A stretch of 64,000 bases of DNA from Flavobacterium jejuense (GCF_006491595.2 NZ_VEVQ02000002.1:1-64000); one strand, 5' to 3'; counted from the stretch's first letter, positions 1-12,521 are shown. Translations and numbers: made by a program. The notes: generated by a model from the letters alone, not told the origin.

Positions 1-72
1 CCGAACAGAGAAGTTAAGCCCGACTGCGCAGATGGTACTGCAGTTATGTGGGAGAGTATGTCGTCGCCTTTC
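1..72 (+). rRNA. rrf: 5S ribosomal RNA, 3' part (5' end outside window)
   Basis: The first about 70 bases match the 3' two thirds of bacterial 5S rRNA: CCGAACAGAGAAGTTAAGCCC is the conserved loop B/C segment, followed by GATGGTACTGCAGTTATGTGGGAGAG and closing GTCGTCGCC. The 5' third lies left of the window. The exact 3' end is approximate. It is followed at once by a strong terminator, as expected for the last gene of a 16S-23S-5S operon. Confidence 0.93.
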
Positions 73-76
73 TTTT

Positions 77-112
77 AAAACCCTCATCATTTTTGATGAG
101 GGTTTTTTGTTA
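77..112 (+). terminator. rho-independent terminator of the rRNA operon
   Basis: A 13-bp perfect stem (77-89 paired with 94-106) with a 4-nt loop is followed by a T run. It lies directly behind the 5S gene. The following 113-424 is AT-rich intergenic DNA in which I see no gene; one TAATTTTG box at 147-154 resembles a -7 element but lacks a TTG partner. Confidence 0.9.
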
Positions 113-424
113 TTTGTAATTATACATGATTACTTATAAGTATATCTAATTTTGTATGTGCTATAAAAGATTTGTTTTAATTTATTTTTAGATATCTAAA
201 TTTAATAAATAACTCTAATGCATGTCTTTTTATTTATATATAAAAATGCTTTTGCGGAACATATAAGGTATTTGGAATAATAAAATTTTATATATAGAAA
301 AATGTAAGTATTATGTTTGATAAATATTTTTTTTAATTATTATGATGTTTTTTTGTTGTAAGAAAGATGTTAAAAATAGGACATTTAAGTAAATCTTAAT
401 AAAATATTTTAATTATGTAGATTC

Positions 425-456
425 TTGTTTTTGTTATCTTTTTTCTTTTATATTTG
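425..456 (+). promoter_or_regulatory. putative priA promoter
   Basis: TTG at 425-427 and TATATTTG at 449-456 are separated by 21 nt, matching the Bacteroidota TTG/TAnnTTTG promoter pattern. The -7 box ends only 4 nt before the priA ATG at 461, so the transcript would be nearly leaderless if this is the true promoter. Confidence 0.4.
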
Positions 457-460
457 TTTT

Positions 461-2911
461 ATGCAGTATTTTATAGATGTTATTTTGCCTTTAGCTGTTA
501 AAAAAACTTTTACTTATGAGGTTTCAGAAGCTGAATTTAAATATATAATTAATGGGATGAGAATTGCTGTTCCATTTGGTAAAAGTAAAGTTTATACTTC
601 ACTGGTTGTTAATAAGCATACTGTATCTCCTTTGCTTTATAAGCCAAAAGAAATTGACTGCATTTTGGATAATGAAGCTATAGTTAATTCTAATCAATTA
701 AAGCATTGGAATTGGATATCAGATTATTATATGTGTTCTTTAGGTGAAGTTTTTAGAAGTGCTTTACCTTCAGGTTATATGTTAGAAAGTGAAACTATAA
801 TTTCTGAAAAGAAAAATTTAAAACTTGACACTTCAGAGTTTAAGGATGATGAATATTTAATTTATGAAGCTTTAAAATCTCAATCTTCAATTACAGTAAA
901 AGATATCATAAAGATATTAGGGAAAAAGACTGTTTTTCCTGTAATTAATGGCTTGTTAGCTAAGGGGATTTTAGTTTTACAAGAGGAAATCAAAGAGGTT
1001 TATAAGCCTAAATTGGTTAGATATGTAAAAATGCAAGATGAGTTTTTTAATAAGGAGAGATTTCAAGACTTGTTGAGTATTATTTCTAAAGCAAAGAAAC
1101 AACACCAAATGGTATTGTCTTTTTTTCAACTATATGCTTCTGAAAATAAAGTTGTTACAGTTAAACAATTATTGGAATTTACTAATTCTACTTCTTCTGT
1201 TTTGAAAGCTCTGATTGATAAAGGTGTGTTTGAAGAATATTATTTAAATGAAGATAGAGTAATTTTTGAAAAGGATAATGATGTTTCTTTTATCTTAAGT
1301 TCTGTTCAAGAAAAAGCTTTAAATGAGATTAAGAGTATTAAAGATAAGTTTGATGTTACTCTATTGCATGGTGTAACTGCTTCAGGTAAAACGGAAGTTT
1401 ATATAAAGTTAATTGAAGATTTTTTATTAATTGGTAAACAGGTTTTATTTCTTTTGCCAGAAATAGCTTTAACAACTCAATTGGTTCAACGGTTAACCTC
1501 TTATTTTGGGAATCAAATTTCGGTTTACCATTCAAAATATACTAATAATGAGCGAATAGAGGTTTGGAATAATGTTTTGGATCAATCTGAAAAGGCTAAA
1601 ATAGTTATTGGTGTTAGAAATGCTTTATTTTTGCCTTTTTCTAACTTGGGATTAATAATTATAGATGAAGAGCACGAGCAAACATTTAAACAGCAAGATC
1701 CAGCACCTAGATATCATGCTAGAGACGCTGCTATTGTTTTAGCTAAACAACATAATGCTAAAGTTTTGTTAGGTAGTGCAACACCTAGTTTAGAATCCTA
1801 TTATAATGTCGCAATTGGAAAATATGGTTTAGTTGAATTAAAGGAACGTTATGGTAATGTTCTTTTGCCAGAAATAAAATTAGTTGATATTAAGGATAAA
1901 TATTTTAGAAAAAAAATGCAAGGACATTTTTCTGATGAATTACTTGAATCAATGAATGAGGCTTTAAAGCTTGGAGAGCAAATAATTCTATTTCAAAATA
2001 GAAGAGGTTTTTCTCCATTTGTAGAATGTATTACATGTGGTCATGTACCTCATTGTCCAAATTGTGATGTTAGTTTAACTTATTATAAGTTTAAAAACCA
2101 ACTGAGATGTCATTATTGTAGTTATTCTATGGCTAATCCAACTCATTGTCATCAATGTCAATCTACTGAATTGTCTACTAAAGGGTTTGGTACAGAACAA
2201 ATAGAAATGGAATTAAAAGCTTTATTTCCTGATAAATCTATTGGAAGAATGGATCAAGATACAACAAGAGGTAAATATGGTTATGAGAAAATTATAGATG
2301 CTTTTAAAAATCAGGAATATGATGTTTTAATTGGTACTCAAATGCTAGCCAAAGGGTTACATTTTGATAATGTAACGCTTGTGGGAATATTAAATGCAGA
2401 TAACTTATTAAATCAGCCTCATTTTAGAGCATATGAAAGGGCTTTTCAAATGATGACTCAGGTTGCAGGAAGAGCAGGTAGAAAACAAAAGAAGGGAACT
2501 GTGATTATTCAAACTTATAATCCTTATCATAATACCATTCAGCAGGTAGTTACTAATGATTATAAAGCGATGTATCGTGAGCAAATATATGATAGACAAA
2601 ACTTTAAATATCCTCCGTTTTTCAGGCTTATAAAACTTACTTTAAAACACAGGGATTTTGAGAAATTAAAAGAAGGATCTTTATGGTTGTATAATGTACT
2701 AGTTCAGCAACTGCAAATTCCTGTACTTGGTCCTGAGGAACCTGTAATCAGTAGGATTAGAAATGAGTATATAAGAAATATAATTATAAAGATTCCTTGT
2801 GATAATCATTTGGGTAAAACAAAAAAAACTATCGAAAAGGTGATAGTTAGTTTTGATTCTATTGCACAATATAGAGCAATTAAAGTAGTAATAAATGTTG
2901 ATAATTATTAG
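461..2911 (+). CDS. priA: primosomal replication restart helicase PriA
   Basis: 816 aa, normal family length. PriA is the 3'-5' superfamily 2 helicase that recognises stalled forks and reloads the replisome. Visible are an N-terminal 3' DNA-binding domain (FxYxV type), Walker A GVTASGKT near residue 304, the DEEH box near 402, and the insertion with four CxxC pairs (about 523-570) that binds two zinc ions. The start at 461 is chosen because MQYFIDVILPL is the usual beginning of the family; the upstream TTG at 425 would add an unlikely Phe-rich stretch. It converges on the LytTR gene, with stop codons overlapping by 4 bp. No priB or dnaT lies nearby. Confidence 0.97.
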   Translation: MQYFIDVILPLAVKKTFTYEVSEAEFKYIINGMRIAVPFGKSKVYTSLVVNKHTVSPLLYKPKEIDCILDNEAIVNSNQLKHWNWISDYYMCSLGEVFRSALPSGYMLESETIISEKKNLKLDTSEFKDDEYLIYEALKSQSSITVKDIIKILGKKTVFPVINGLLAKGILVLQEEIKEVYKPKLVRYVKMQDEFFNKERFQDLLSIISKAKKQHQMVLSFFQLYASENKVVTVKQLLEFTNSTSSVLKALIDKGVFEEYYLNEDRVIFEKDNDVSFILSSVQEKALNEIKSIKDKFDVTLLHGVTASGKTEVYIKLIEDFLLIGKQVLFLLPEIALTTQLVQRLTSYFGNQISVYHSKYTNNERIEVWNNVLDQSEKAKIVIGVRNALFLPFSNLGLIIIDEEHEQTFKQQDPAPRYHARDAAIVLAKQHNAKVLLGSATPSLESYYNVAIGKYGLVELKERYGNVLLPEIKLVDIKDKYFRKKMQGHFSDELLESMNEALKLGEQIILFQNRRGFSPFVECITCGHVPHCPNCDVSLTYYKFKNQLRCHYCSYSMANPTHCHQCQSTELSTKGFGTEQIEMELKALFPDKSIGRMDQDTTRGKYGYEKIIDAFKNQEYDVLIGTQMLAKGLHFDNVTLVGILNADNLLNQPHFRAYERAFQMMTQVAGRAGRKQKKGTVIIQTYNPYHNTIQQVVTNDYKAMYREQIYDRQNFKYPPFFRLIKLTLKHRDFEKLKEGSLWLYNVLVQQLQIPVLGPEEPVISRIRNEYIRNIIIKIPCDNHLGKTKKTIEKVIVSFDSIAQYRAIKVVINVDNY

Positions 2912-3603
2912 ATGGCTTCAATTGCTTTGCTTATAACATCTTTTTTATTTCTACTTATTGGTATTTTTTGACCATCAATTTCTGCAAATTTACTGTTGAA
3001 TTTTTCAACTCTATCTAAATTTACTATGTATGATTTATGAACTCTTATGAATTTTCCTTGAGGTAATTCATTTTCAAATGATTTCATTGTGGATAATACT
3101 AAATGGCTTTCTTCGTCCGTTACTACTTTTATGTAGTCGCCATAAGCTTCAATCCATTTAATTTTGTGTGTAAATACTTTTAATTTCTTTAAATTACTTT
3201 TAATAATAATAGCTTCTCCTAGCTCTTCGTGTGATTCATTTCTTAATTGATGAAGTTCAATAGCTTTTTTTACTGCTTTTAGAAAACGATCTTTTGAAAT
3301 AGGTTTTTGGAGGAAATCAGTAGCTTCATAATCAAAAGCCTTAACTGCATAATCAGCTTTAGAAGTAATAAAGATAATTTGTGGTTTTACTTTTAAGCCA
3401 TCTAATAAATCAAAACCACTAATTAGCGGCATTTCAATATCTAGAAAAATTAAATCAACATCATTATTATTGAGGGAATTTTTAGTTTCTAATGCATTAG
3501 CAAAATCCCCAACTAAATGTAAATTAGTTGATTCATTAACTAGTTTTGTTATTGTCATCCTTTGTATCGCACTATCATCGACCACTATACAATTCAACTT
3601 CAT
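2908..3603 (-). CDS. LytTR-family response regulator
   Basis: 231 aa. Residues 1-118 form a CheY-like receiver with acidic residues D9/D10, phospho-acceptor D55 in IFLDIEMP and a conserved Lys in LQKPIS. Residues about 135-231 form a LytTR DNA-binding domain (IRVHKSYIVNLDRV core). Such proteins bind direct repeats and activate transcription after phosphorylation. No histidine kinase is adjacent, so the partner is encoded elsewhere. The gene stands alone, divergent from rpsF and convergent with priA. Confidence 0.93.
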   Translation of the reverse strand: MKLNCIVVDDSAIQRMTITKLVNESTNLHLVGDFANALETKNSLNNNDVDLIFLDIEMPLISGFDLLDGLKVKPQIIFITSKADYAVKAFDYEATDFLQKPISKDRFLKAVKKAIELHQLRNESHEELGEAIIIKSNLKKLKVFTHKIKWIEAYGDYIKVVTDEESHLVLSTMKSFENELPQGKFIRVHKSYIVNLDRVEKFNSKFAEIDGQKIPISRNKKDVISKAIEAI

Positions 3604-3689
3604 ATATCTAAATTTAAAGTTAAAAGTATACTAAAAAAATTAATAGAACAAATAAAAACGTAAATATTATGCAATTAATCGCAGATGTA

Positions 3690-3719
3690 TTGTTATTTGA
3701 AATAATTTTTCTATTTTTG
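3690..3719 (+). promoter_or_regulatory. promoter of the rpsF operon
   Basis: TTG at 3690-3692, 19-nt spacer, then TATTTTTG at 3712-3719, a full match to the Bacteroidota -33/-7 consensus. Expected start is near 3725, leaving a leader of about 28 nt. I see no room for the S6:S18 leader motif known in other phyla. Confidence 0.75.
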
Positions 3720-3752
3720 CACCCAATTTAAACAAAATTAATATTTATTATT

Positions 3753-4094
3753 ATGAATCATTATGAAGCTGTTTTCATCTTGAATCCCGTTTTGTCTGAA
3801 CAACAGATAAAGGAAACAGTAAGCAAATTTGAAGATTTTCTTACTTCTAAAGGGGCTGAGATGGTATCAAAAGAGGATTGGGGCTTAAAAAAATTAGCTT
3901 ACGAAATTCAACACAAAAAAAGTGGGTTTTATCACTTATTTGAATTTAAAGCACCAGGAGAAATTATTGCAGGTTTTGAAACTGAATTCCGCCGTGATGA
4001 AAGAATTATGCGTTTCTTAACTGTTTCTTTAGATAAGCATGCAATTTCTTGGGCTGAAAGAAGAAGAGTAAAATTAAAATCTAAATCTAACTAA
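3753..4094 (+). CDS. rpsF: 30S ribosomal protein S6
   Basis: 113 aa, matching S6 in length. It opens [13 protein letters not shown] and carries the GxxKLAYEIQxKKxGFY core and a [13 protein letters not shown] segment, all typical of S6. S6 pairs with S18 on the 30S platform. It is the first gene of rpsF-rpsR-rplI and is separated from rpsR by 2 nt. As usual in Bacteroidota, no ssb or priB sits between the two genes. Confidence 0.97.
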   Translation: MNHYEAVFILNPVLSEQQIKETVSKFEDFLTSKGAEMVSKEDWGLKKLAYEIQHKKSGFYHLFEFKAPGEIIAGFETEFRRDERIMRFLTVSLDKHAISWAERRRVKLKSKSN

Positions 4095-4096
4095 TC

Positions 4097-4393
4097 ATGT
4101 CAACTTTAGAACAATCTGCAAAAGGTAAAAAAGAAGGGGATATCAGATATCTTACTCCTTTAAATATAGAAACTAACAAACAAAAGAAATACTGTCGTTT
4201 CAAAAAATCAGGTATTAAATATATCGATTATAAAGATGCAGATTTCTTGTTGAAATTCGTAAACGAGCAAGGTAAAATTTTACCAAGACGTTTAACAGGA
4301 ACTTCATTAAAGTATCAAAGAAAAGTGTCTGTAGCTGTTAAAAGAGCACGTCACTTAGCTTTAATGCCATATGTAGCGGATTTATTAAAATAA
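4097..4393 (+). CDS. rpsR: 30S ribosomal protein S18
   Basis: 98 aa. The core [20 protein letters not shown] and the basic [20 protein letters not shown] segment with the [10 protein letters not shown] ending are diagnostic for S18. The N-terminal extension of about 20 residues is common in Flavobacteriaceae. It follows rpsF by 2 nt and is probably translated with it; S18 binds S6 and the central domain of 16S rRNA. Confidence 0.97.
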   Translation: MSTLEQSAKGKKEGDIRYLTPLNIETNKQKKYCRFKKSGIKYIDYKDADFLLKFVNEQGKILPRRLTGTSLKYQRKVSVAVKRARHLALMPYVADLLK

Positions 4394-4403
4394 TTTATAA
4401 ATA

Positions 4404-4438
4404 AAGTTGTTGGTTTTCATATCATTGAAACCTAACTT
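4404..4438 (+). other. inverted repeat in the rpsR-rplI gap
   Basis: AAGTT (4404-4408) and GGTTTTCA (4412-4419) can pair with TTGAAACC (4425-4432) and AACTT (4434-4438), giving a bulged hairpin. No T run follows, so it is not a standard terminator. It could be a processing or autoregulatory element of the ribosomal operon, or chance. Confidence 0.35.
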
Positions 4439-4457
4439 CTATTAAAAGGACAACAAC

Positions 4458-4901
4458 ATGGAACTTATCTTAAAACAAGACGTTCAAAATTTAGGATTTA
4501 AAGATGATGTAGTAACTGTGAAAAACGGATACGGTCGTAATTATTTAATTCCTCAAGGATTTGCTACATTAGCCACTCCATCAGCAAAAAAAGTTTTAGC
4601 TGAAAACTTAAAACAGAAAGCGCATAAAGAGCAAAAATTAGTAGATGATGCTAACAGAATTGCAGAATCTTTAAAAGCTCTTGAAATTAAAATTAGTGCA
4701 AAAGCTGGTGGTGATAAATTGTTTGGATCAATTACGAGCATAAACATTGCTGAAGCATTACAAACTAATGGTCATTCAATTGATAAAAAATTCATTACTA
4801 GTGGTATTGTTAAGCGTGTAGGTAAATATTCTGCAAGTATAAGGCTTCATAGAAATGTAATTGTTGAATTACCATATGAGATTATTGCAGAAAAAGCATA
4901 A
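4458..4901 (+). CDS. rplI: 50S ribosomal protein L9
   Basis: 147 aa, normal length. The N-terminal rRNA-binding domain has the L9 signature LKQDVQNLGFKDDVVTVKNGYGRNYLIPQG spread over residues 4-33 (quoted in part: VKNGYGRNYLIP), followed by a long connecting helix (about 40-75) and the C-terminal domain with GGDKLFGSIT. It closes the rpsF operon and is followed by a terminator. Confidence 0.97.
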   Translation: MELILKQDVQNLGFKDDVVTVKNGYGRNYLIPQGFATLATPSAKKVLAENLKQKAHKEQKLVDDANRIAESLKALEIKISAKAGGDKLFGSITSINIAEALQTNGHSIDKKFITSGIVKRVGKYSASIRLHRNVIVELPYEIIAEKA

Positions 4902-4923
4902 TTTATAAAGAAAAATATTTATT

Positions 4924-4953
4924 AGCCCTTCATAATTGGAGGGCTTTTTTTTT
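4924..4953 (+). terminator. rho-independent terminator after rplI
   Basis: AGCCCT (4924-4929) pairs with AGGGCT (4940-4945), followed by eight T. It ends the ribosomal protein operon. Confidence 0.85.
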
Positions 4954-4964
4954 ATATTTACGCC

Positions 4965-8131
<3,167 letters not shown>

Positions 8132-8134
8132 AAT

Positions 8135-9052
8135 TTAGCCTAAAATAATGTTTCTGGTGGTGTTATCGTATTTTGTGTCATCAGATAAATAAAAATCAAT
8201 TCTACCTAAATTAATTCCAAAACAGCCTACTTGATTGATTAATACTTCTTTTCCTTCTAAGTTTTTTTCTAAAACTGGTTTGTCTAAAAAAGTATGGGTA
8301 TGTCCACCAATAATTAAATCAATATCTTTCGTCTGTTGAGCAAGAGTTATATCACAAACCCTTTCTGGTTCATTTCTATATTTAAACCCAATGTGAGACA
8401 AGCAAATAACCAAATCACATTTTTTATCTTCTTTTAATGTTCTTGTAATGCTTTTTGCTACTTCAATAGGATTGTTGTAAATAGTTTCTTTATATAGTTT
8501 TTTATCTACTAATCCATCTAGTTCAACACCTAAACCAAAAACTCCAATTTTAATTCCATCTCTATTTATAATTTTATATGGTTTAACAATTCCATCTAAA
8601 ATGGTGTTTTTAAAATCGTAATTAGCAGAAACAAAGTCAAAATTTGCATGACCCAATTGGGCGTGAAAACCATCTATTCCATTATCAAAATCATGATTTC
8701 CCATTGTTGCCAAATCATATTGCATCATGCTCATTAATTTGAATTCTAATTCACCTCCATAATAATTAAAGTAAGGTGTTCCTTGAAAAATATCACCTGC
8801 ATCTAAAAGAATCACACTTTTTTCTTCTTTTCTAATTTGATCAATGATGGAAGCTCTTCTAGCAGCTCCTCCCATATTTGGGTTTCTTGGATGATCAGCA
8901 GGAAAAGGATCTATATGGCTGTGAACGTCGTTTGTATGTAAAATGGTGATTTTTTTTGTTTCTAATGTTGAAAAGCTGCTCAAGGACATTCCTCCTAAAG
9001 ATAATAAAGCTGAACTTGCAACTGTTTTTTGTAAAAAATCTCTTCTTTCCAT
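8135..9052 (-). CDS. Tat-exported metallophosphatase (5'-nucleotidase N-terminal domain)
   Basis: 305 aa. It begins with a twin-arginine signal (ERRDFLQK then a hydrophobic run), so it is exported folded. Metallophosphatase motifs follow in order: HTNDVHSH, DAGDIFQG, MGNHDFD, and GGHTHTF. These are the ligands of the dinuclear metal centre of UshA-type 5'-nucleotidases and 2',3'-cyclic phosphodiesterases. It lacks the substrate-binding C-terminal domain, which is encoded by the gene 11 nt upstream in the same operon. The two products probably act together. Confidence 0.9.
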   Translation of the reverse strand: MERRDFLQKTVASSALLSLGGMSLSSFSTLETKKITILHTNDVHSHIDPFPADHPRNPNMGGAARRASIIDQIRKEEKSVILLDAGDIFQGTPYFNYYGGELEFKLMSMMQYDLATMGNHDFDNGIDGFHAQLGHANFDFVSANYDFKNTILDGIVKPYKIINRDGIKIGVFGLGVELDGLVDKKLYKETIYNNPIEVAKSITRTLKEDKKCDLVICLSHIGFKYRNEPERVCDITLAQQTKDIDLIIGGHTHTFLDKPVLEKNLEGKEVLINQVGCFGINLGRIDFYLSDDTKYDNTTRNIILG

Positions 9053-9063
9053 AATGTTTAACT

Positions 9064-9846
9064 TTATTTTATTATTACTCTTTCAGTAGTTATATTAGGT
9101 AGTGTGTCTATTTTTTTAAAATAATCTATAAATAAATTTCTTAACTTATAATCTAGGTCAAACTTAATTTTGCTATCTCTAAAGAAATTCATGTTATCTC
9201 CTCCATTTGCTAAATAATCTGTTGTAGCTACATAGTATGTTTTTGAATCTTCAATGTGTTTGTTGTTTACTAATATATCTATAACATTGGTTTCGCTAGA
9301 ATCTGTATAAATTGTAAGCCCAGCTAATGGATGTGGTTTTTTTTCTTTTAAGAAATAGGCAGCTAGAGTTCTAACTTCGTCTGCAGATAAACCAACAATC
9401 ATTACGCTGTTTTCAAATGGCATAATTTCAAAAGCTGTTCTAGAGGTTATGTTGCCTTCTGGAATGATAGATCTAATACCTCCATGATTTAAAAGACAAA
9501 AATCTATTTCTTTATTTTCTCTTTTCTTAAAAATTGGATTGCTTAACGCAATTGTGGTTTCAGCAAATAAGTTACCAATATTCGTTTGCCATTTCCCTTT
9601 ACTTTTTTCCTGAGTGACGGGATTGAATGCTAAAATGCTATCTAGATCATTATTTATGTGTTTTCTATAAGGAGCAATAAAATTTTCAATATTTGAATCA
9701 CTAATATATTGTTCATTTATATTAATTCTTTTTCCATCTACTTCATAAATATTGTTCTTATGAGTTTTACAAGATAATAGAGTTAGGAATGTTAATAATA
9801 TAACAAAATAACTAGTATTTACTCTTTTCTTTTTTACATTTACCAT
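9064..9846 (-). CDS. lipoprotein with 5'-nucleotidase C-terminal domain
   Basis: 260 aa. An N-terminal lipoprotein signal ends in LLSC (Cys near residue 26). The rest matches the 5'-nucleotidase C-terminal domain that carries the nucleobase-stacking residues in UshA: GNLFAETT, NHGGIRS, EIMPFENSVMIVGL and YLANGGDNMNFF are recognisable. It is the first gene of a two-gene minus-strand operon with the Tat-exported metallophosphatase, together equal to one split 5'-nucleotidase. Confidence 0.88.
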   Translation of the reverse strand: MVNVKKKRVNTSYFVILLTFLTLLSCKTHKNNIYEVDGKRININEQYISDSNIENFIAPYRKHINNDLDSILAFNPVTQEKSKGKWQTNIGNLFAETTIALSNPIFKKRENKEIDFCLLNHGGIRSIIPEGNITSRTAFEIMPFENSVMIVGLSADEVRTLAAYFLKEKKPHPLAGLTIYTDSSETNVIDILVNNKHIEDSKTYYVATTDYLANGGDNMNFFRDSKIKFDLDYKLRNLFIDYFKKIDTLPNITTERVIIK

Positions 9847-9868
9847 CCTTTAAATAGGTTTAAATATT

Positions 9869-9876
9869 TATTTTTG
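9869..9876 (+). promoter_or_regulatory. -7 box (TATTTTTG) upstream of the 9896 gene
   Basis: Perfect TAnnTTTG box 20 nt before the ATG at 9896. No good TTG lies at the right distance upstream, so this is only a partial promoter match. Confidence 0.4.
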
Positions 9877-9895
9877 TCAAACACGTAAAATTACT

Positions 9896-10414
9896 ATGTT
9901 TTCTAGAATTATAAAGGACTTTTTCCTAAAAAAAAATATTAATAAAAAGTTAACAAAAATAACTGAAGCTTCTAATGATAAAATAAAAACAATTGGAATA
10001 ATTATAGATTCAACCTATTTCTTTGATGCTGAGAAACTATTAACTGAGATAAAATCAAAAAAAAATGATTTTAATGAAATAAAAGTATTGTTTTTTAATG
10101 ATAAAGTAGGTCATAAAGATAGTTTATCTCAATTGAGTTTTTCTTTAAGAGATATCAGTTTGTTTGGAAAAATAAAAGTGGTAGAAGTTCAGGATTTTAT
10201 TGCATATCCATTTGATTTGTTGGTTAATTTTTATAATGAAGACAAACCTGCATTATCTTACGTTTCGTTATTTTCAAAATCAAAATTTAAGGTAGGTTTT
10301 ACCGATATGAATATTTGTATTGGCAATCACTTATTAATAAAATCAAATGTTAAAGAATATAAAAACTTTGTTTCGGAATTGTTTAAATATTTAAAAATAC
10401 TTAATAAAATATAG
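9896..10414 (+). CDS. DUF6913-like conserved protein
   Basis: 172 aa, soluble, no signal peptide. [13 protein letters not shown] strand opens an alpha/beta-looking protein. From memory it resembles the flavobacterial DUF6913 family; no function is known. It starts the plus-strand run and abuts dapA with a single base between stop and start, suggesting co-expression with lysine/diaminopimelate synthesis. Confidence 0.65.
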   Translation: MFSRIIKDFFLKKNINKKLTKITEASNDKIKTIGIIIDSTYFFDAEKLLTEIKSKKNDFNEIKVLFFNDKVGHKDSLSQLSFSLRDISLFGKIKVVEVQDFIAYPFDLLVNFYNEDKPALSYVSLFSKSKFKVGFTDMNICIGNHLLIKSNVKEYKNFVSELFKYLKILNKI

Positions 10415-10415
10415 A

Positions 10416-11294
10416 ATGAAAAAATTTGTTGGTACTGGTGTTGCACTGGTTACTCCATTTAAAAAAGATTTCTCTGTTGATGTTGATGGTTTAAAAAGAG
10501 TAGTGAATTATGTAATAGAAGAAGGAGTTGAATATTTAGTAGTATTAGGAACTACAGCTGAGACTGCTACTTTAACTCAAGAGGAGAAAGAGTTAATAAT
10601 AGCTACAGTAATTGAAGCAAATGCAGATAGATTACCATTAGTACTAGGTGTTGGAGGAAATAATACAATGAAAGTTGTGGAAGAATTGAAAACTAGAGAT
10701 TTTTCAAAATTTGACGCAATTCTTTCTGTTTCACCTTATTATAATAAACCAACACAAGAAGGTATTTATCAGCATTTTAAGGCAATTGCAGAAACATCTC
10801 CTATTCCTGTTATCTTATATAATGTGCCAGGAAGAACGGCTAGTAATGTCCTTCCAGCAACTGCTATTAGATTAGCAACAGATTTTAAAAACATAATAGC
10901 TATAAAAGAAGCTGCAGGAGATATTGTACAAGCTATGCGATTAATTCAAAATAAACCAGAAGAATTCTTAGTGATATCAGGAGATGATATGATAACTTTA
11001 CCAATGGTTTTAGCTGGAGGTTCAGGGGTTATTTCTGTTATAGGTCAAGGATTTCCAAAAGAATTCTCTGAAATGGTTCGATTGGGTTTAAAAGGAAACA
11101 TAAATGAAGCTTATCGGTTACATTATCAGTTAATGGATGCTGTAGATATGATTTTTGAACAAGGTAACCCTGCAGGAATAAAAGAAGTATTTAAAGCTAG
11201 AGATTTAGTCGAAAATACTGTGAGATTGCCACTGGTAAATGTGGATAGTAATTTAGCAGGTAGACTGCATAATTTTACAATAAAAAATAGCTAA
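10416..11294 (+). CDS. dapA: 4-hydroxy-tetrahydrodipicolinate synthase
   Basis: 292 aa, normal length. DapA condenses pyruvate with aspartate semialdehyde, the first committed step to diaminopimelate and lysine. Visible are [10 protein letters not shown] at the N terminus, the GTTAETATL pyruvate-binding loop, the catalytic Tyr in [10 protein letters not shown] (about 135), the Schiff-base Lys in [10 protein letters not shown] (about 164) and the [11 protein letters not shown] segment. It is co-directional with bamD downstream after a 94-nt gap. Confidence 0.97.
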   Translation: MKKFVGTGVALVTPFKKDFSVDVDGLKRVVNYVIEEGVEYLVVLGTTAETATLTQEEKELIIATVIEANADRLPLVLGVGGNNTMKVVEELKTRDFSKFDAILSVSPYYNKPTQEGIYQHFKAIAETSPIPVILYNVPGRTASNVLPATAIRLATDFKNIIAIKEAAGDIVQAMRLIQNKPEEFLVISGDDMITLPMVLAGGSGVISVIGQGFPKEFSEMVRLGLKGNINEAYRLHYQLMDAVDMIFEQGNPAGIKEVFKARDLVENTVRLPLVNVDSNLAGRLHNFTIKNS

Positions 11295-11324
11295 AAAAGA
11301 TTTCCATAGTATATAAATAATGTC

Positions 11325-11332
11325 TAAATTTG
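11325..11332 (+). promoter_or_regulatory. -7 box (TAAATTTG) upstream of bamD
   Basis: A perfect TAnnTTTG box in the dapA-bamD gap, 56 nt before the bamD ATG. No clear TTG partner is visible at -33. Confidence 0.4.
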
Positions 11333-11388
11333 CAGTTGCTTTTTTAGGTGACTAAATTATGAATTTAAAAAAGTAAAAAAATAAATCA

Positions 11389-12195
11389 ATGAATAAAATT
11401 ATTAGTGTTCTCCTTATTATAATTTCACTTTCATCGTGTAGTGAATACCAAAAAGCTTTGAAAAGTGAAGATTTAGCATTGAAAAACAAAGTAGCTAATG
11501 AAATGTATGATAAAGGGAAGTATACAAAAGCTATAAGGATTTATGAACAAATAGTTCCTGCTTACAGAGGAAAACCTAATGCAGAGCGATTATTTTATAT
11601 GTTTTCAAAATCATATTATAATACAAAACAATATTATTTAGCAGGTTATCAATTCGAAAGTTTTGCTTCAAATTATCCAAAAAGTGAAAAAAGGGAAGAG
11701 GCTGCTTTTTTATCAGCGGAGTGCTTTTATAGATTGTCTCCTAGATATAGTTTAGATCAAACTGATACTGAAAAGGCATTAACTAAATTACAAAAGTTTA
11801 TAGATACTTATCCAGATTCAGAATATTTGACAAAGGCAAATGAATATGTTAAAGAATTAAGAGAGAAGTTAGAAAAAAAAGCATTTGAAATTGCTAAGCA
11901 ATATTATACGATTTCAGATCATAGATTAGAGTATAATGCAGCATTGACAGCATTAGATAATTTTATTTCTGATTATCCAGGAACACCATTTAAAGAAGAA
12001 GCTTTATTCTTAAAGTTTAGTACAGCTTATAAATTAGCAATGAATAGTGTTCAATATAAAAAAGAAGATCGTTTAAATTTTGCTAAAACAACTTATAATA
12101 GTTTTACCAAATTTAAGTCAGATTCAGAATTTAAAGATAAAGCTGACCAAATGTTAGCTACAATTGATAAAGAATTACAACAATTTTCTAAATAA
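11389..12195 (+). CDS. bamD: outer membrane assembly lipoprotein BamD
   Basis: 268 aa. A lipoprotein signal ends at SLSSC, followed by TPR repeats (YDKGKYTKAIRIYEQI, YLAGYQFESFASNYPKS, TEKALTKLQKFIDTYPDS, AALTALDNFISDYPGT) typical of BamD/YfiO. It partners BamA in inserting outer-membrane beta-barrels. It leads the cluster bamD, rpoZ-like, coaBC, DUF4835, recN, which I recognise as conserved in flavobacteria. Confidence 0.93.
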   Translation: MNKIISVLLIIISLSSCSEYQKALKSEDLALKNKVANEMYDKGKYTKAIRIYEQIVPAYRGKPNAERLFYMFSKSYYNTKQYYLAGYQFESFASNYPKSEKREEAAFLSAECFYRLSPRYSLDQTDTEKALTKLQKFIDTYPDSEYLTKANEYVKELREKLEKKAFEIAKQYYTISDHRLEYNAALTALDNFISDYPGTPFKEEALFLKFSTAYKLAMNSVQYKKEDRLNFAKTTYNSFTKFKSDSEFKDKADQMLATIDKELQQFSK

Positions 12196-12203
12196 GTTAA
12201 ATC

Positions 12204-12518
12204 ATGGATTTAAAAAAAACGACTGCTCCAGTAAATACAATTACATATAATAAAAGTGTAATTGAAGAGCCAACAGGTAATATATATGAAGCCATTACAA
12301 TTATGGCTAAGAGAGCTGGTCAAATTAATTCTGAAATTAAGAAAGAATTAATTGAAAAATTAGAAGAATTTGCAACTTATAATGACAGTTTAGAAGAAAT
12401 CTTCGAAAACAAAGAACAAATTGAAGTTTCAAAATTTTATGAAAAATTACCTAAGCCTCATGCTTTAGCAGTTCAAGAATGGTTAGAAGAAAAAATTTAT
12501 CATAGAGAAGCAAAGTAA
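12204..12518 (+). CDS. rpoZ: RNA polymerase omega subunit-like protein (RpoZ/Rpb6 family)
   Basis: 104 aa. The segment NIYEAITIMAKRAGQINSEIK corresponds in part to the omega/Rpb6 core that wraps the beta' C terminus. The acidic middle and the PKPHALAVQEWLEEKIYHRE ending are typical of the Bacteroidota version. It lies 8 nt after bamD and 3 nt before coaBC, the usual place in flavobacteria. Confidence 0.88.
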   Translation: MDLKKTTAPVNTITYNKSVIEEPTGNIYEAITIMAKRAGQINSEIKKELIEKLEEFATYNDSLEEIFENKEQIEVSKFYEKLPKPHALAVQEWLEEKIYHREAK

Positions 12519-12521
12519 TAC

